Shown: positions 40,542 to 49,602 of the stretch, piece by piece
Layout: each line of letters begins with the position of its first letter
Numbering within the stretch: position 1 is the first letter of the stretch
NCBI RefSeq assembly: GCF_051811025.1
Contig: NZ_JBPWQE010000001.1
Location: forward strand, 310,001-374,000
Length of the DNA stretch: 64,000 nt
Reading direction: 5' to 3'
DNA from: Tardiphaga sp051811025
GTDB taxonomy: Bacteria > Pseudomonadota > Alphaproteobacteria > Rhizobiales > Xanthobacteraceae
Notes under the pieces: generated by a model
Seen by the model: the letters and a program-made list of their open reading frames with translations, nothing else
The model's database searches: none
Told to the model about the DNA's origin: nothing
Translations under genes and position numbers: made by a program

Positions 40542-41807
40542 ATGCGCCATTTCGACTATCGCAACGGCGTACTGCACGCCGAAGGCGTTGATATTGCCGA
40601 AATGGCGGATGCCGTCGGCACGCCATTCTATTGCTATTCGACCGCAACGCTGGAGCGGCACTACCGCGTCTTCACCGACGCCTTCGCCGATACCAAGGCG
40701 CTGGTCTGCTACGCCATGAAGGCGAATTCCAACCAGTCGGTGCTGCGCACGCTGGCCAAGCTCGGTGCGGGCGCCGACGTGGTCTCCGGTGGCGAGTTGA
40801 AGCGCGCGCTGGCGGCCGGCATCCCGTCGCGAAAGATCGTGTTTTCCGGTGTCGGCAAGACCGCGGACGAGCTGCGGCTGGCGCTCGATGAGGATATTCT
40901 CTGTCTCAATATCGAGTCGGAGCCTGAACTCGCATTGCTGTCGGAGATCGCCAGCGAGACCGGCCGGACGGCGCGGATCTCGATCCGGGTCAATCCCGAT
41001 GTAGACTCTGGCACCCATGCCAAGATTTCCACCGGCAAGTCGGAAAACAAGTTCGGCATCCCCATCAGCAAGGCACGCGAGGTCTATGCTCGCGCTGCGA
41101 AGCTGCCGGGTATTGAGGTCACCGGCGTCGACATGCATATCGGCAGCCAGATTACCGATCTCGCCCCGATGGAGCAGGCATTTCGCATCCTGGCCGATTT
41201 CGTCACCGTGCTGCGCAACGACGGCCACACGATTTCGCATGTCGATTTCGGCGGCGGTCTCGGCATTCCCTATTACGAGGATCGCGCCGCGCCGCCGGAG
41301 CCGCTGGCCTATGCGGCGATGGTCAAGCGCGTGACGCATAATCTCGGCTGCACGCTGATGTTCGAGCCCGGCCGCATGATCGTCGGCAATGCCGGCATCC
41401 TCGTTGCGCGCGTCATCCATGTGAAGCATGGCGACGGCAAGACCTTCGTTATCATCGATGCGGCCATGAACGATCTGATCCGGCCGACTTTGTATGAGGC
41501 CTATCACGAGATCCTGCCGGTAGCGGCGCCCGCGTCCGGTGCGAAGCTGGCGGTCGTCGACGTCGTCGGCCCGGTCTGTGAAACCGGCGATTACCTCGCC
41601 CTCGACCGCAAGCTGCCGGAGCTGAAGTCAGGCGATTTGCTCGCGATCATGACCGCCGGCGCCTATGGCGCCGTGCAGGCGGGAACCTACAACACCCGCG
41701 CGCTGGTCCCGGAAGTGCTGGTGAAAGACGATCAGTATGCGGTGGTCCGCCCGCGCATCGAAGTCGAGCAGCTGATCGCCATGGACAAGGCCGCGCCCTG
41801 GTTGTGA
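40542..41807 (+). CDS. lysA: Diaminopimelate decarboxylase
   Basis: 421 residues. It converts meso-diaminopimelate to lysine with PLP. Features are ALVCYAMKANSNQSVLRTLA with the PLP Lys, HIGSQITDL, HVDFGGGLGIPYYED (phosphate-binding Gly cluster), FEPGRMIVGNAGI, and GPVCETGDYLALDRKLPE with the active Cys of the partner subunit. It starts six bases after the lptM stop, so it belongs to the same operon. An inverted-repeat element follows. Confidence 0.96.
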   Translation: MRHFDYRNGVLHAEGVDIAEMADAVGTPFYCYSTATLERHYRVFTDAFADTKALVCYAMKANSNQSVLRTLAKLGAGADVVSGGELKRALAAGIPSRKIVFSGVGKTADELRLALDEDILCLNIESEPELALLSEIASETGRTARISIRVNPDVDSGTHAKISTGKSENKFGIPISKAREVYARAAKLPGIEVTGVDMHIGSQITDLAPMEQAFRILADFVTVLRNDGHTISHVDFGGGLGIPYYEDRAAPPEPLAYAAMVKRVTHNLGCTLMFEPGRMIVGNAGILVARVIHVKHGDGKTFVIIDAAMNDLIRPTLYEAYHEILPVAAPASGAKLAVVDVVGPVCETGDYLALDRKLPELKSGDLLAIMTAGAYGAVQAGTYNTRALVPEVLVKDDQYAVVRPRIEVEQLIAMDKAAPWL

Positions 41808-41817
41808 TCTTTCTTCT

Positions 41818-42005
41818 CCCTCCCTCGAGCGCGGCATAGCCACGCGCAGTGGGGAGGGTGGCTGGCCGGAGGCCAGACGGGTGGGGTGCTTCCCATGCGC
41901 TCTGTCGCCCGCGGAGACGCCCCACCCCGGCCTCCACTTCGAACGAAGCTTCGCTTCGTCCTCGCTCGGCCGACCCTCCCCACTGCGCTACGCTTGGGGG
42001 AGGGA
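41818..42005. repeat. Inverted-repeat intergenic element, copy 1
   Basis: About 190 bases between lysA and the DUF4175 gene, bounded by ctccctcc...gggggaggga. Inner segments agtggggagggtggctggcc, ggccggaggccagacgggtg and caccccggcctcc, then gaccctccccactgcgctac, would fold into a long hairpin. It is closely similar to the element at 44816-44967. Confidence 0.7.
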
Positions 42006-42168
42006 TGCCGCTACCGCGGGTGCGCCCAGATCATTTCTCACGCCTTCGTGACCCCAATCGCTCCGAATCGACTTAGGCTCAGGCTTTGCATGTGAATGGA
42101 TGGCCCTGTGCCATGCCTCATTGCCGCCGCCGTGCTAGTGTGTCGTGCGGTAACATCGGAGATCGTCG

Positions 42169-44784
42169 TTGAGCGCTGCGCCCCCCGACCGACCACAACC
42201 ACCACACGATCCAAATGCCGATCGTCAGGCGGCGGCGCAGCTCCAGCTCGCGCAGGCGCTGCAGCGCGCCCGGCTGGCGATTGGCTGGGAGCGGGGGTGG
42301 CCGCATCTGGCCCGGCTGCTCAGTGTCGTCGGGTTGTTTCTGGTGGCGTCCTGGGCCGGTCTGTGGCTGACGCTTCCCTTCACTGCACGCGCCATCGGTC
42401 TTGCGTTGTTCGTCATCGCCGCGCTGGCGACGCTCGTTCCTCTCCTGAAGTTTCGCTGGCCGTCGCGTGAAGAGGGCCTGTCGCGCCTCGATCGCGGCAC
42501 CGGAATTGCGCATCGCCCCGCAACCGCGCTGACCGACACGCTGTCGTCGCAGGATCCGATGGCCCGGGCGCTGTGGCTGGTTCAGCGCGAGCGTACGCTG
42601 GCCTCGCTCAAGAAAATCCGCGCCGGTCTGCCGTCGCCGCGCCTCGCAATCCACGATCCCTGGGCGCTGCGCGCCATCGTCGTCGTGCTGCTGTTTGCGA
42701 CCTGGTTTGCCGCCAGTGGCGAGCGCGGCGCACGGATCATGGCGGCGTTCGACTGGAACGGCGTGCTGGCGCCGGCGAATGTGCGGGTCGATGCCTGGAT
42801 CACGCCGCCGCCTTACACGGGCAAGCCGCCGATCATCCTGTCTGCCGCCAACAAGGATGCGTCCACGGCCGATGCCGCTGCATTGCCGGTGCCGTCGGGC
42901 TCGACGCTGATCGTGCGCTCCAGCGGTGGAGCGCTTGATGTCGTTCTCACCGGCGGTGTCGCTGACGTCGCGCCGACGGCGGAAGCCCCGAAGGGTACCA
43001 ACGAAAAGCATTTCACCATCACGTCTGATGGGACAGCACATGTCCGTGCGCCGTCCGGCCAGCCGCAGTGGAAGTTCACGGCAACGGGTGATCGTCCGCC
43101 GACCATCGCGCTCGCCAAGGACCCGGAGCGTCAGGCGCGTGGTTCGCTGCAGATGTCCTACAAGCTCGAGGACGACTACGGCGTTACCGAAGCCCATGCG
43201 CAATTCGCCGCGCGTCCCGCCGAGACCAAGGATGGCATCAAGGAAGCCGCCAAGCCGCGGCCGCTGTTCGATGCGCCGTCATTTGCGCTGGTGCTGCCAA
43301 ATGCGCGCACGCGCAACGGTGTCGGCCAGACCGTCAAGGATCTCAGCGAGGATCCCTATGCCGGCGCCGATGTCACGCTGACGCTGACCGCCAAGGATGA
43401 GTCTGGCAACGAGGGCAAGAGCGAGCCGTTCAATATGCGGCTGCCGGAGCGGCTGTTCACCAAGCCGTTGCCGCGCGCGCTGATCGAACAGCGCCGTATT
43501 CTGGCACTCGACGCCAATCAGCGCGGCCAGGTCTCCTTCGCGCTGCAGGCCCTGATGATCGCTCCGGAAGCTTTCACGCCGGAAGCAGGCCAGTATCTCG
43601 GGCTGCGCAGCGTTGCCACCCAGATCGAACGCGCCCGCACTGATGCTGCCTTGAAGGAAGTCGTCGCCAGCCTGTGGGCGCTCGCCGTCACCATCGAGGA
43701 CGGCGACATCACCGATGTCGACAAGGCGCTGAAGGCGGCGCAGGACGCGCTGAAGCAGGCGCTGGAGCGCGGCGCCAGCGACGAAGAGATCAAGAAGCTC
43801 ACCGAGAATCTGCGCGCGGCGCTGGACAATTTCCTGAAGCAGCTCGCCGAGCAGATGAAGCAGAATCCGCAGCAGCTGGCGCGTCCGCTCGACAAGAACA
43901 CCAAGGTGATGCGGCAGCAGGACCTCAACAACATGATCGAGCGCATGGAGCGGTTGTCGCGCTCAGGCGACAAGGACGCCGCCAAGCAGTTGCTCGAACA
44001 GATGCAGCAGATGCTGGAAAACCTGCAGATGGCGCAGCCCGGCCAGTCCGGTGACAGCGAGATGGATCAGGCGATGAACGAGCTTGGGGACATGATCCGC
44101 AAGCAGCAGCAGTTGCGCGACAAGACTTTCAAGCAGGGCCAGGACCAGCGCAACGAGCGCCGCCGCGGCAAGCAGGGCGAGCAGGGTATGGGCGATCTGC
44201 AGCAGGACCAGCAGAACCTGCGCGACCGCCTCAAGCAGCTACAGGACCAGCTCGCCAAGCAGGGCATGGGCCAGGGTCAGAAGGGTCAAAAAGGGCAGGG
44301 GCAAAAGGGCCAGCAGGGGCAACAAGGCCAGCAAGGTCAAGGCGGCGACGACCAGGCGGACGCTGATGGTGATGGCGACGGTGATGGTCTCGGCGATGCC
44401 GACAGCGCCATGGGCGATGCCGGCGGCCAGCTTGGTGAGGGCAATGCCGACGGTGCGGTCGGTTCGCAGGGCAAGGCGCTCGATGCGCTCCGCAAGGGAG
44501 CACAGAAGCTCGCGCAGGCCATGCAGCAGGGCGAGGGTGAAGGCCAGAACGACGGCCCCGGCAACAATCCCGGCCGCCAGCAGAGTGGTGGCCGGCAAAG
44601 CGATCCGCTCGGACGTCCGCTGCGTGGCCGCGAACTCGGCGACGATCTCACGGTGAAGATTCCCGGCGAGATCGACGTGCAGCGTGTGCGGAGAATCTTG
44701 GAAGAATTGCGTCGTCGTCTCGGCGACACGACCCGGCCGCAGCTCGAACTCGATTACATCGAGCGGCTGCTGAAGGATTATTGA
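42169..44784 (+). CDS. DUF4175 (TIGR02302) family protein
   Basis: 871 residues from a TTG at 42169, with CGGAG upstream. Residues 50-100 and 170-195 give two or three membrane helices (RLLSVVGLFLVASWAGLWLT and AIGLALFVIAALATLVPLLK). A long soluble region follows, with Ig-like or beta-rich segments and a Glu/Gln/Lys/Met-rich coiled coil (residues 480-700). A low-complexity Gln-Gly-Lys tract and an Asp-Gly tract lie at about 700-770. The C-terminal LRRRLGDTTRPQLELDYIER is conserved in the family. Its role is unknown; in alphaproteobacteria it occurs as a single-copy envelope-associated gene. It follows the inverted-repeat element. Confidence 0.85.
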   Translation: MSAAPPDRPQPPHDPNADRQAAAQLQLAQALQRARLAIGWERGWPHLARLLSVVGLFLVASWAGLWLTLPFTARAIGLALFVIAALATLVPLLKFRWPSREEGLSRLDRGTGIAHRPATALTDTLSSQDPMARALWLVQRERTLASLKKIRAGLPSPRLAIHDPWALRAIVVVLLFATWFAASGERGARIMAAFDWNGVLAPANVRVDAWITPPPYTGKPPIILSAANKDASTADAAALPVPSGSTLIVRSSGGALDVVLTGGVADVAPTAEAPKGTNEKHFTITSDGTAHVRAPSGQPQWKFTATGDRPPTIALAKDPERQARGSLQMSYKLEDDYGVTEAHAQFAARPAETKDGIKEAAKPRPLFDAPSFALVLPNARTRNGVGQTVKDLSEDPYAGADVTLTLTAKDESGNEGKSEPFNMRLPERLFTKPLPRALIEQRRILALDANQRGQVSFALQALMIAPEAFTPEAGQYLGLRSVATQIERARTDAALKEVVASLWALAVTIEDGDITDVDKALKAAQDALKQALERGASDEEIKKLTENLRAALDNFLKQLAEQMKQNPQQLARPLDKNTKVMRQQDLNNMIERMERLSRSGDKDAAKQLLEQMQQMLENLQMAQPGQSGDSEMDQAMNELGDMIRKQQQLRDKTFKQGQDQRNERRRGKQGEQGMGDLQQDQQNLRDRLKQLQDQLAKQGMGQGQKGQKGQGQKGQQGQQGQQGQGGDDQADADGDGDGDGLGDADSAMGDAGGQLGEGNADGAVGSQGKALDALRKGAQKLAQAMQQGEGEGQNDGPGNNPGRQQSGGRQSDPLGRPLRGRELGDDLTVKIPGEIDVQRVRRILEELRRRLGDTTRPQLELDYIERLLKDY

Positions 44785-44815
44785 GGGGCAGCTGTTGAAG
44801 TGCTGGCGGCAATAG

Positions 44816-44967
44816 CATCCCTCCCCCTTGCGGGGAGGGTCGGCCGATAGGCCGGGGTGGGGGTGCCACAAGCAGCGCTCTCACGTGTGGCGAGACCCCA
44901 CCCGTCCGGCCTATCGGCCGGCCACCCTCCCCGCTGCGCGCAGCTACGCTGCGCTTGAGGGAGGGAC
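44816..44967. repeat. Inverted-repeat intergenic element, copy 2
   Basis: About 150 bases. Its outer ends are tccctcccccttgcggggag and ctgcgcttgagggaggga. Inner arms cggccgataggccggggtgg and accccacccgtccggcctat, continuing cggccg, pair to form a cruciform. The same building blocks occur at 41818-42005. Confidence 0.75.
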
Positions 44968-44980
44968 AAGAAGGGAGCGC

Positions 44981-45358
44981 TTATCCCTTGTTCTTCACCG
45001 CCAGCGCGTCCGCTACCGCCGTGCGGATATCCGCCACCGAAAACGGTTTCGTCACCACATCGTGCACGATTGCATTCAGGCCCGTCGCGCGTTCGCGCTG
45101 GTCGGCATAGCCGGTCATCAGCAGGATCGTGAGTTCGGGGAAGTCGCGCGCCGTGGCCAGCGCCAGCGCGATGCCGTCCATGATGGGCATCTTGATGTCG
45201 GTCAGCAGCAGGTCGAATGCGCCGCCCTGCTCAGTAAGGATCTCCAGCGCCTCGGCGCCGTCTTCGGCCGTGACGATCTCGTGGCCATCCATGGCGATGG
45301 CGCGGCCGACCAGCAGCCGCATCGATTCTTCGTCATCTGCAATCAGGATACGCGCCAC
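44981..45358 (-). CDS. cpdR: CpdR-type single-domain response regulator
   Basis: 125 residues, a stand-alone receiver domain beginning MARILIADDEESMRLLVGRA. Asp10/Asp11-type acidic pair, the phospho-acceptor Asp54 in LLLTDIKMPIMDG, Thr/Ser in LLMTGYAD and Lys in VVTKPFSVADIR are all present. It ends in VKNKG. CpdR controls cell-cycle-dependent ClpXP proteolysis, and in the unphosphorylated state brings ClpXP to the pole. ClpXP is not in this window. It is followed at its 5' side by a zinc-ribbon DUF3426 gene on the same strand. Confidence 0.9.
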   Translation of the reverse strand: MARILIADDEESMRLLVGRAIAMDGHEIVTAEDGAEALEILTEQGGAFDLLLTDIKMPIMDGIALALATARDFPELTILLMTGYADQRERATGLNAIVHDVVTKPFSVADIRTAVADALAVKNKG

Positions 45359-45373
45359 GACAACTCCTCAGAC

Positions 45374-46258
45374 TTACGCGCCGGCGACATCGCGCTTGGT
45401 GAAGAAGCGCACATCGATACTGCGGCCCTCGGCCGGCGGCGAGGCCAGCCGCGATCGAAACCATGTCTTGTCGCCGGGATTGAGGCCGGGCTGTTCGAGC
45501 ACGGCGTTCCAGCCATATATTTCAGTCCCCTTCTCGTCGCGTACCACGAAACGCAGGCGCGGCAATGCGGTGGGCGTGCGGGTTTCGGACACGATCAGGC
45601 CTTCGATAAGCAAGACCGACTTGCCATCGACGGTCTCGGTGGTGACCTTGACGTCCTTGAAGGCAAGCCCCCGTATATTCACGTCGAGGCCCACCGCCTG
45701 ATAGAAAGTCGCGGTCTGCGGCATCAGTCTGACCAGGTCGACGCGCCAGATTACCAGTGCGAGCAACAGCGACGCCATGGCAGCGGTAGCGATCGGCAGA
45801 CTGTGCCTCGGCATGACGAACAGGCGCGGCAGCGACGGTACGAAACGGCCCAGCGCGGCCAAGCGCGATGGCGGGGTGGCCCGCATCGCGGCCACCGCGT
45901 CGTGCTGCGCCAGCGTGGCCCAGTCGGCCTCCTCGGTACGATCATTGGCATCGACCGGCCAGTCGGCTGAAATCGAGGGGCTCTCGACCACCGGAACGTT
46001 CGGCGCCGAGGCGTCGTCGTCCTCGGTCACGCCCCAGGCGCTCATATCCTCGTTCGGATCGGGCTCGCTGGCCTTCGCCGCCATGGCGGGAACACGGGCT
46101 TCGGCGCGGGACAGGTCCTCTGGCCGCGCCAGCCAGACTTCCTTGCAGCGGGCGCAGCGCACCGTCCGTCCGGCATCGCCGAACGTGGCCGGGTTCACGG
46201 CGTAGGACGTCGTGCAATTGGGGCAAACGATATGCATGGAGCCGATAGCCGATGACAT
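45374..46258 (-). CDS. MJ0042-type zinc-ribbon protein with DUF3426
   Basis: 294 residues (start at 46258, or MHIVCPNC at 46237). The N-terminus is a zinc ribbon, HIVCPNCTTSYAVNP then VRCARCKEVWLARP (two CxxC), the MJ0042 motif. An acidic linker and a membrane helix follow (SLPIATAAMASLLLALVIWR, residues 155-175), then the DUF3426 domain (LDVNIRGLAFKDVKV), which likely faces the periplasm. Its role is unknown. It is divergent from ftsEX, 107 bp away, and upstream of cpdR on the same strand. Confidence 0.83.
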   Translation of the reverse strand: MSSAIGSMHIVCPNCTTSYAVNPATFGDAGRTVRCARCKEVWLARPEDLSRAEARVPAMAAKASEPDPNEDMSAWGVTEDDDASAPNVPVVESPSISADWPVDANDRTEEADWATLAQHDAVAAMRATPPSRLAALGRFVPSLPRLFVMPRHSLPIATAAMASLLLALVIWRVDLVRLMPQTATFYQAVGLDVNIRGLAFKDVKVTTETVDGKSVLLIEGLIVSETRTPTALPRLRFVVRDEKGTEIYGWNAVLEQPGLNPGDKTWFRSRLASPPAEGRSIDVRFFTKRDVAGA

Positions 46259-46365
46259 GGCCGGCAGGCTACAAGACGACCGTTAACGAATCGGAAACCA
46301 TAACGGCCGCACAAGCAATTGACCGTCTTTTTGAGGCTTTTTGAACCCATCGAACGGAGCTGAAT

Positions 46366-47025
46366 GTGGTCCGGTTCGAAAATGTTGGTTTGCGCTACGG
46401 GCTGGGCCCGGAGATTCTGCGCGACCTCAATTTCCAGATCCCTGCGCATTCGTTCCAGTTTCTGACCGGGCCTTCCGGCGCCGGCAAGACCTCGCTGCTG
46501 CGTCTGTTGTTCCTGTCGCTGCGGCCGACCCGCGGGTTGGTCAATCTGTTCGGCCAGGATATCTCGCTGCTCGGCAAGGACGAGATCGCCGACCTGCGCA
46601 AGCGCATCGGTATCGTGCTGCAGGATTTCCGCCTGCTCGATCACATGACGACCTATGAGAATGTCGCGCTGCCGTTCCGGGTGATGGGCCGCGAGGAATC
46701 CAGCTATCGGCGCGAAGTCATCGATCTGCTGAAATGGGTCGGCCTCGGCGACCGCATGGATGCACTGCCGCCGATCCTGTCGGGCGGTGAGAAGCAGCGC
46801 GCGGCGATCGCGCGCGCAGTGATCGCGCGGCCCATGCTGCTGCTGGCGGACGAGCCGACGGGTAACGTCGACCCGACACTGGGCCGGCGTCTGCTGCGGC
46901 TGTTCATCGAACTCAACAAATCCGGCACCGCGGTGATTATCGCGACCCACGATATTACATTGATGGATCAATACGACGCGCGGCGCATGGTGCTGCATCA
47001 AGGCCGGCTGCATATCTATGAGTAG
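46366..47025 (+). CDS. ftsE: Cell division ATP-binding protein FtsE
   Basis: 219 residues from a GTG at 46366 with GGAGC seven bases upstream. ABC ATPase with Walker A GPSGAGKTSLLRLL, Q-loop GIVLQDFRLLDHMTTYENV, signature LSGGEKQRAAIARAV and Walker B LLLADEPTGNVDPTLG. FtsE and FtsX form the complex that activates peptidoglycan amidases at the septum through EnvC-type partners. Its stop lies within the ftsX start region (8-base overlap), so the two genes are coupled. Confidence 0.96.
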   Translation: MVRFENVGLRYGLGPEILRDLNFQIPAHSFQFLTGPSGAGKTSLLRLLFLSLRPTRGLVNLFGQDISLLGKDEIADLRKRIGIVLQDFRLLDHMTTYENVALPFRVMGREESSYRREVIDLLKWVGLGDRMDALPPILSGGEKQRAAIARAVIARPMLLLADEPTGNVDPTLGRRLLRLFIELNKSGTAVIIATHDITLMDQYDARRMVLHQGRLHIYE

Positions 47026-47989
47026 AATCGGCGAAGAACACGGCCCGCTGATGGACCTCGGCACCGATCGCCCGCAGGTCCCGGCGAAGGCGCGCAATGC
47101 ATCCCCGATCGTGCCGCGGGGCTCGATCGCCGGCCGCGCGCTGGTCGCCGTCGTCGCCATCATGACCTTCCTCGCCTCCATCACGACAGGCGCGGTGCTG
47201 CTGATCAGCGCGTCGGCGTCGGAGTGGCAATCGGAAGTCGCCAGCGAAATCACGATCCAGGTGAAGCCGGTGGGCGGCCGCGATCTCGACCGCGATACGC
47301 AGGCGGTCACCGATGCCATTCGCGGACAGCCGGGGATTGTCGAGGTGCAGCCCTATAGCAGGGAGCAATCCGCGCAGTTGCTGGAGCCTTGGCTCGGTAC
47401 TGGACTGTCACTCGACGACCTGCCGGTGCCTCGCGTGATCATTGCGCGCGTCACTCCAGGCGCGGCGCTCGATATCGTTGGCTTGCGCAAGCGGGTGACG
47501 CAGGCCGTGCCCTCGGCCAGCGTTGACGATCATCGCGCCTGGGTCGAGCGGATGCGGTCGATGACATCGGCAACGGTGCTGGCCGGGCTCGGCATCCTTG
47601 CACTCGTTATTATCGCCACCATTATCTCTGTATCCTTTGCGACGCGTGGCGCGATGGCGGCGAACCGGCCGATCGTCGAGGTGCTGCATTTCGTCGGCGC
47701 CGGCGACCGCTATATTGCCAACCGCTTCTTCCGCCACTTTCTGCGGCTTGGCCTGCAGGGCGGTATCATTGGCGGCGGTGCCGCGATGCTGATGTTCGGG
47801 TTTTCCGAGTCGATCGCGAGCTGGTTCTCCGGCACGCCGGTGGGAGACCAGTTCGCCGCATTGCTGGGGACGTTCTCGCTGCGGTCGTCAGGCTATCTCG
47901 CGGTGGCAGGGCAGGCGCTGTTGATAGCAGGAATTACCGCCTGGGCGTCGCGCCGCACATTGTTTTCGACGCTGAACGATATCGAGTAA
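47018..47989 (+). CDS. ftsX: Cell division permease FtsX
   Basis: 323 residues, overlapping ftsE by eight bases. A cytoplasmic N-terminus precedes helix 1 (GRALVAVVAIMTFLASITTG). A large periplasmic loop follows (residues 65-170, including QVKPVGGRDLDRDTQAVTDA), then helices near residues 185, 230 and 280 make four in total, as expected of FtsX. Several hydrophobic stretches in the C-terminal half are GGIIGGGAAMLMFGFSESIA. Function as for FtsE; the periplasmic loop contacts the amidase activator. Confidence 0.95.
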   Translation: MSRIGEEHGPLMDLGTDRPQVPAKARNASPIVPRGSIAGRALVAVVAIMTFLASITTGAVLLISASASEWQSEVASEITIQVKPVGGRDLDRDTQAVTDAIRGQPGIVEVQPYSREQSAQLLEPWLGTGLSLDDLPVPRVIIARVTPGAALDIVGLRKRVTQAVPSASVDDHRAWVERMRSMTSATVLAGLGILALVIIATIISVSFATRGAMAANRPIVEVLHFVGAGDRYIANRFFRHFLRLGLQGGIIGGGAAMLMFGFSESIASWFSGTPVGDQFAALLGTFSLRSSGYLAVAGQALLIAGITAWASRRTLFSTLNDIE

Positions 47990-48069
47990 CGCGTCAGGCA
48001 CGGGCGGTGGCATCGCCAAGGCGCCGAAAAATACCTAAGATTGCTGCCAAAGGACCAAACGCCAGACCG

Positions 48070-48795
48070 ATGACCTTGCTCGACGACCAGGACACCACGG
48101 AGATGCACGTCGCCGCGCTACCGCGGCGGCGCGTCATCCGTGCGGCACTCGTGGTCGCGTTCGCGCTGTCTTTCATGGTCGGCGCCATCGGCTTCGTTGC
48201 GTTTCTTGCGCAACTCCGCAGTGGTGAATTGAAGCCGTCGGCGAATGCCGATGGCATCGTGGTCCTGACCGGCGGGTCGTCGCGTGTTGCGGATGCGCTC
48301 GAACTGCTCGCCAATGGCTTCGGCAAACGGTTGCTGATCTCCGGCGTGCATCCCACCAATGGTGCGGCCAATATCTCGCGCACGCTGCCGGACAGCCAGC
48401 GGCTGCTGGATTGTTGCGTCGATCTCGATCGCTCCGCCGTCAATACCCGCAGCAACGCGGTGGAGACCAAACGCTGGGTCCATGAGCGCGGCTTTAAGTC
48501 GCTGATCGTGGTGACCTCGAATTATCACATGCCGCGCGCGATCGTCGAAATGTCGCACGAGATGCCGGATATCGAACTGATTCCGTTCTCGGTGATTGGC
48601 GATAAATGGCGTGACGAACCGTGGTGGACTAGTGGCCCGACGCTGCGGTTGCTGCTATCGGAATATGTCAAATATCTCGCGGCTGAAGCGCGGGTGCGGC
48701 TGGCGAATATCGGCATTGATCTGATGCCGGATTCCGGCAGCGACCAGCAGAGCGACGCGCCGCAGCGCCGGCCGGCCACGGCGTCTGCGAATTGA
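48070..48795 (+). CDS. YdcF/ElyC family (DUF218) membrane protein
   Basis: 241 residues from the ATG at 48070. An in-frame GTG at 48007 is rejected because the codons between the two (AGG, CGA, ATA, AGA) are rare in this genome. One N-terminal membrane helix (AALVVAFALSFMVGAIGFVA) precedes a DUF218 domain with ADGIVVLTGGSSRVADALEL, KRLLISGVHPTN, RSAVNTRSNAVETKRWV and VVTSNYHMPRAIVEM. SanA/ElyC relatives influence envelope integrity and enterobacterial common antigen synthesis in E. coli. The exact role here is open. It lies just after ftsX, with which it may be cotranscribed. Confidence 0.83.
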   Translation: MTLLDDQDTTEMHVAALPRRRVIRAALVVAFALSFMVGAIGFVAFLAQLRSGELKPSANADGIVVLTGGSSRVADALELLANGFGKRLLISGVHPTNGAANISRTLPDSQRLLDCCVDLDRSAVNTRSNAVETKRWVHERGFKSLIVVTSNYHMPRAIVEMSHEMPDIELIPFSVIGDKWRDEPWWTSGPTLRLLLSEYVKYLAAEARVRLANIGIDLMPDSGSDQQSDAPQRRPATASAN

Positions 48796-48821
48796 ACTGC
48801 AATTGAGCTGATCGGAACACC

Positions 48822-49595
48822 ATGACTTCGATATTCGTGCGTTCGTTGATCTACAACGTGCTGTTCTATGTGCTGCTGGTGTTCTGGATCCTGGTGGCGA
48901 TTCCAACCTTCGTGATGCCGCCGCGTGCCTTCATGGCGATCGCGAAGGCCTGGGCGACTAGCAGCATCTGGCTGATGCGTGTCGTCTGCAACACCAGGGT
49001 CGATTATCGCGGTCTCGAGAAAATTCCGGCGGGGCCGCTGATCGTCGCCTCGAAACATCAATCGATGTGGGAGACCTTCGCGCTGATGCCGTTCTTTGAC
49101 CGGCCGTTGTTCATCTACAAGCGCGAGCTCGGGCAGATTCCGTTCTTTGGCTGGTACCTGAAGAAGTCGAAGATGATCGGCGTCGATCGCGATGGCGGTG
49201 CGCGTTCGCTCATCGATATGGCCAAACGCGCCACCGAAGAAATCCAGCTCGGCCGTCAGCTCATTATCTTTCCCGAAGGCACGCGTCGGCCTGTCGAGGC
49301 ACCACCGGATTACAAACCCGGCGTCGCGCAAATCTACACCAAATCCGGCGCGCCATGTCTGCCGGTGGCGCTGAATTCTGGCCTGTTCTGGCCGCGCCGC
49401 ACTTTCCTGCGCTATCCCGGCACGCTGGTGGTGGAGTTTCTCGACCCGTTGCCGCCCGGCCTGCCACGCAAGGAATTCATCGCGGCGATCAGCACGTCGA
49501 TCGAAGCCGCCACCGATCGTATTGTTGCGGAGGCGCGCGCGGAGCAGGCGACGATCTTCGGGCGTGTGCCGAATGTGGCGGTGAAAGAGAGCTAG
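48822..49595 (+). CDS. plsC: 1-acyl-sn-glycerol-3-phosphate acyltransferase (PlsC-like)
   Basis: 257 residues. An N-terminal membrane helix (LIYNVLFYVLLVFWILVAIP) is followed by the LPLAT domain: SKHQSMWETFALMPF, LGQIPFFGWYLKKSKMIGVD and LIIFPEGTRRPVEAP. The first block has HX4E (HQSMWE) rather than the usual HX4D, a variant found in some alphaproteobacterial PlsC proteins. It makes phosphatidic acid in membrane lipid synthesis. It follows the YdcF gene by 26 bp and may be in the ftsEX unit. Confidence 0.9.
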   Translation: MTSIFVRSLIYNVLFYVLLVFWILVAIPTFVMPPRAFMAIAKAWATSSIWLMRVVCNTRVDYRGLEKIPAGPLIVASKHQSMWETFALMPFFDRPLFIYKRELGQIPFFGWYLKKSKMIGVDRDGGARSLIDMAKRATEEIQLGRQLIIFPEGTRRPVEAPPDYKPGVAQIYTKSGAPCLPVALNSGLFWPRRTFLRYPGTLVVEFLDPLPPGLPRKEFIAAISTSIEAATDRIVAEARAEQATIFGRVPNVAVKES

Positions 49596-49602
49596 CGCTT
49601 GG

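Noticed and set aside
40245..41507. 420-residue minus-strand frame opposite lptM and lysA
   Set aside because: Antisense to lysA with no motif.
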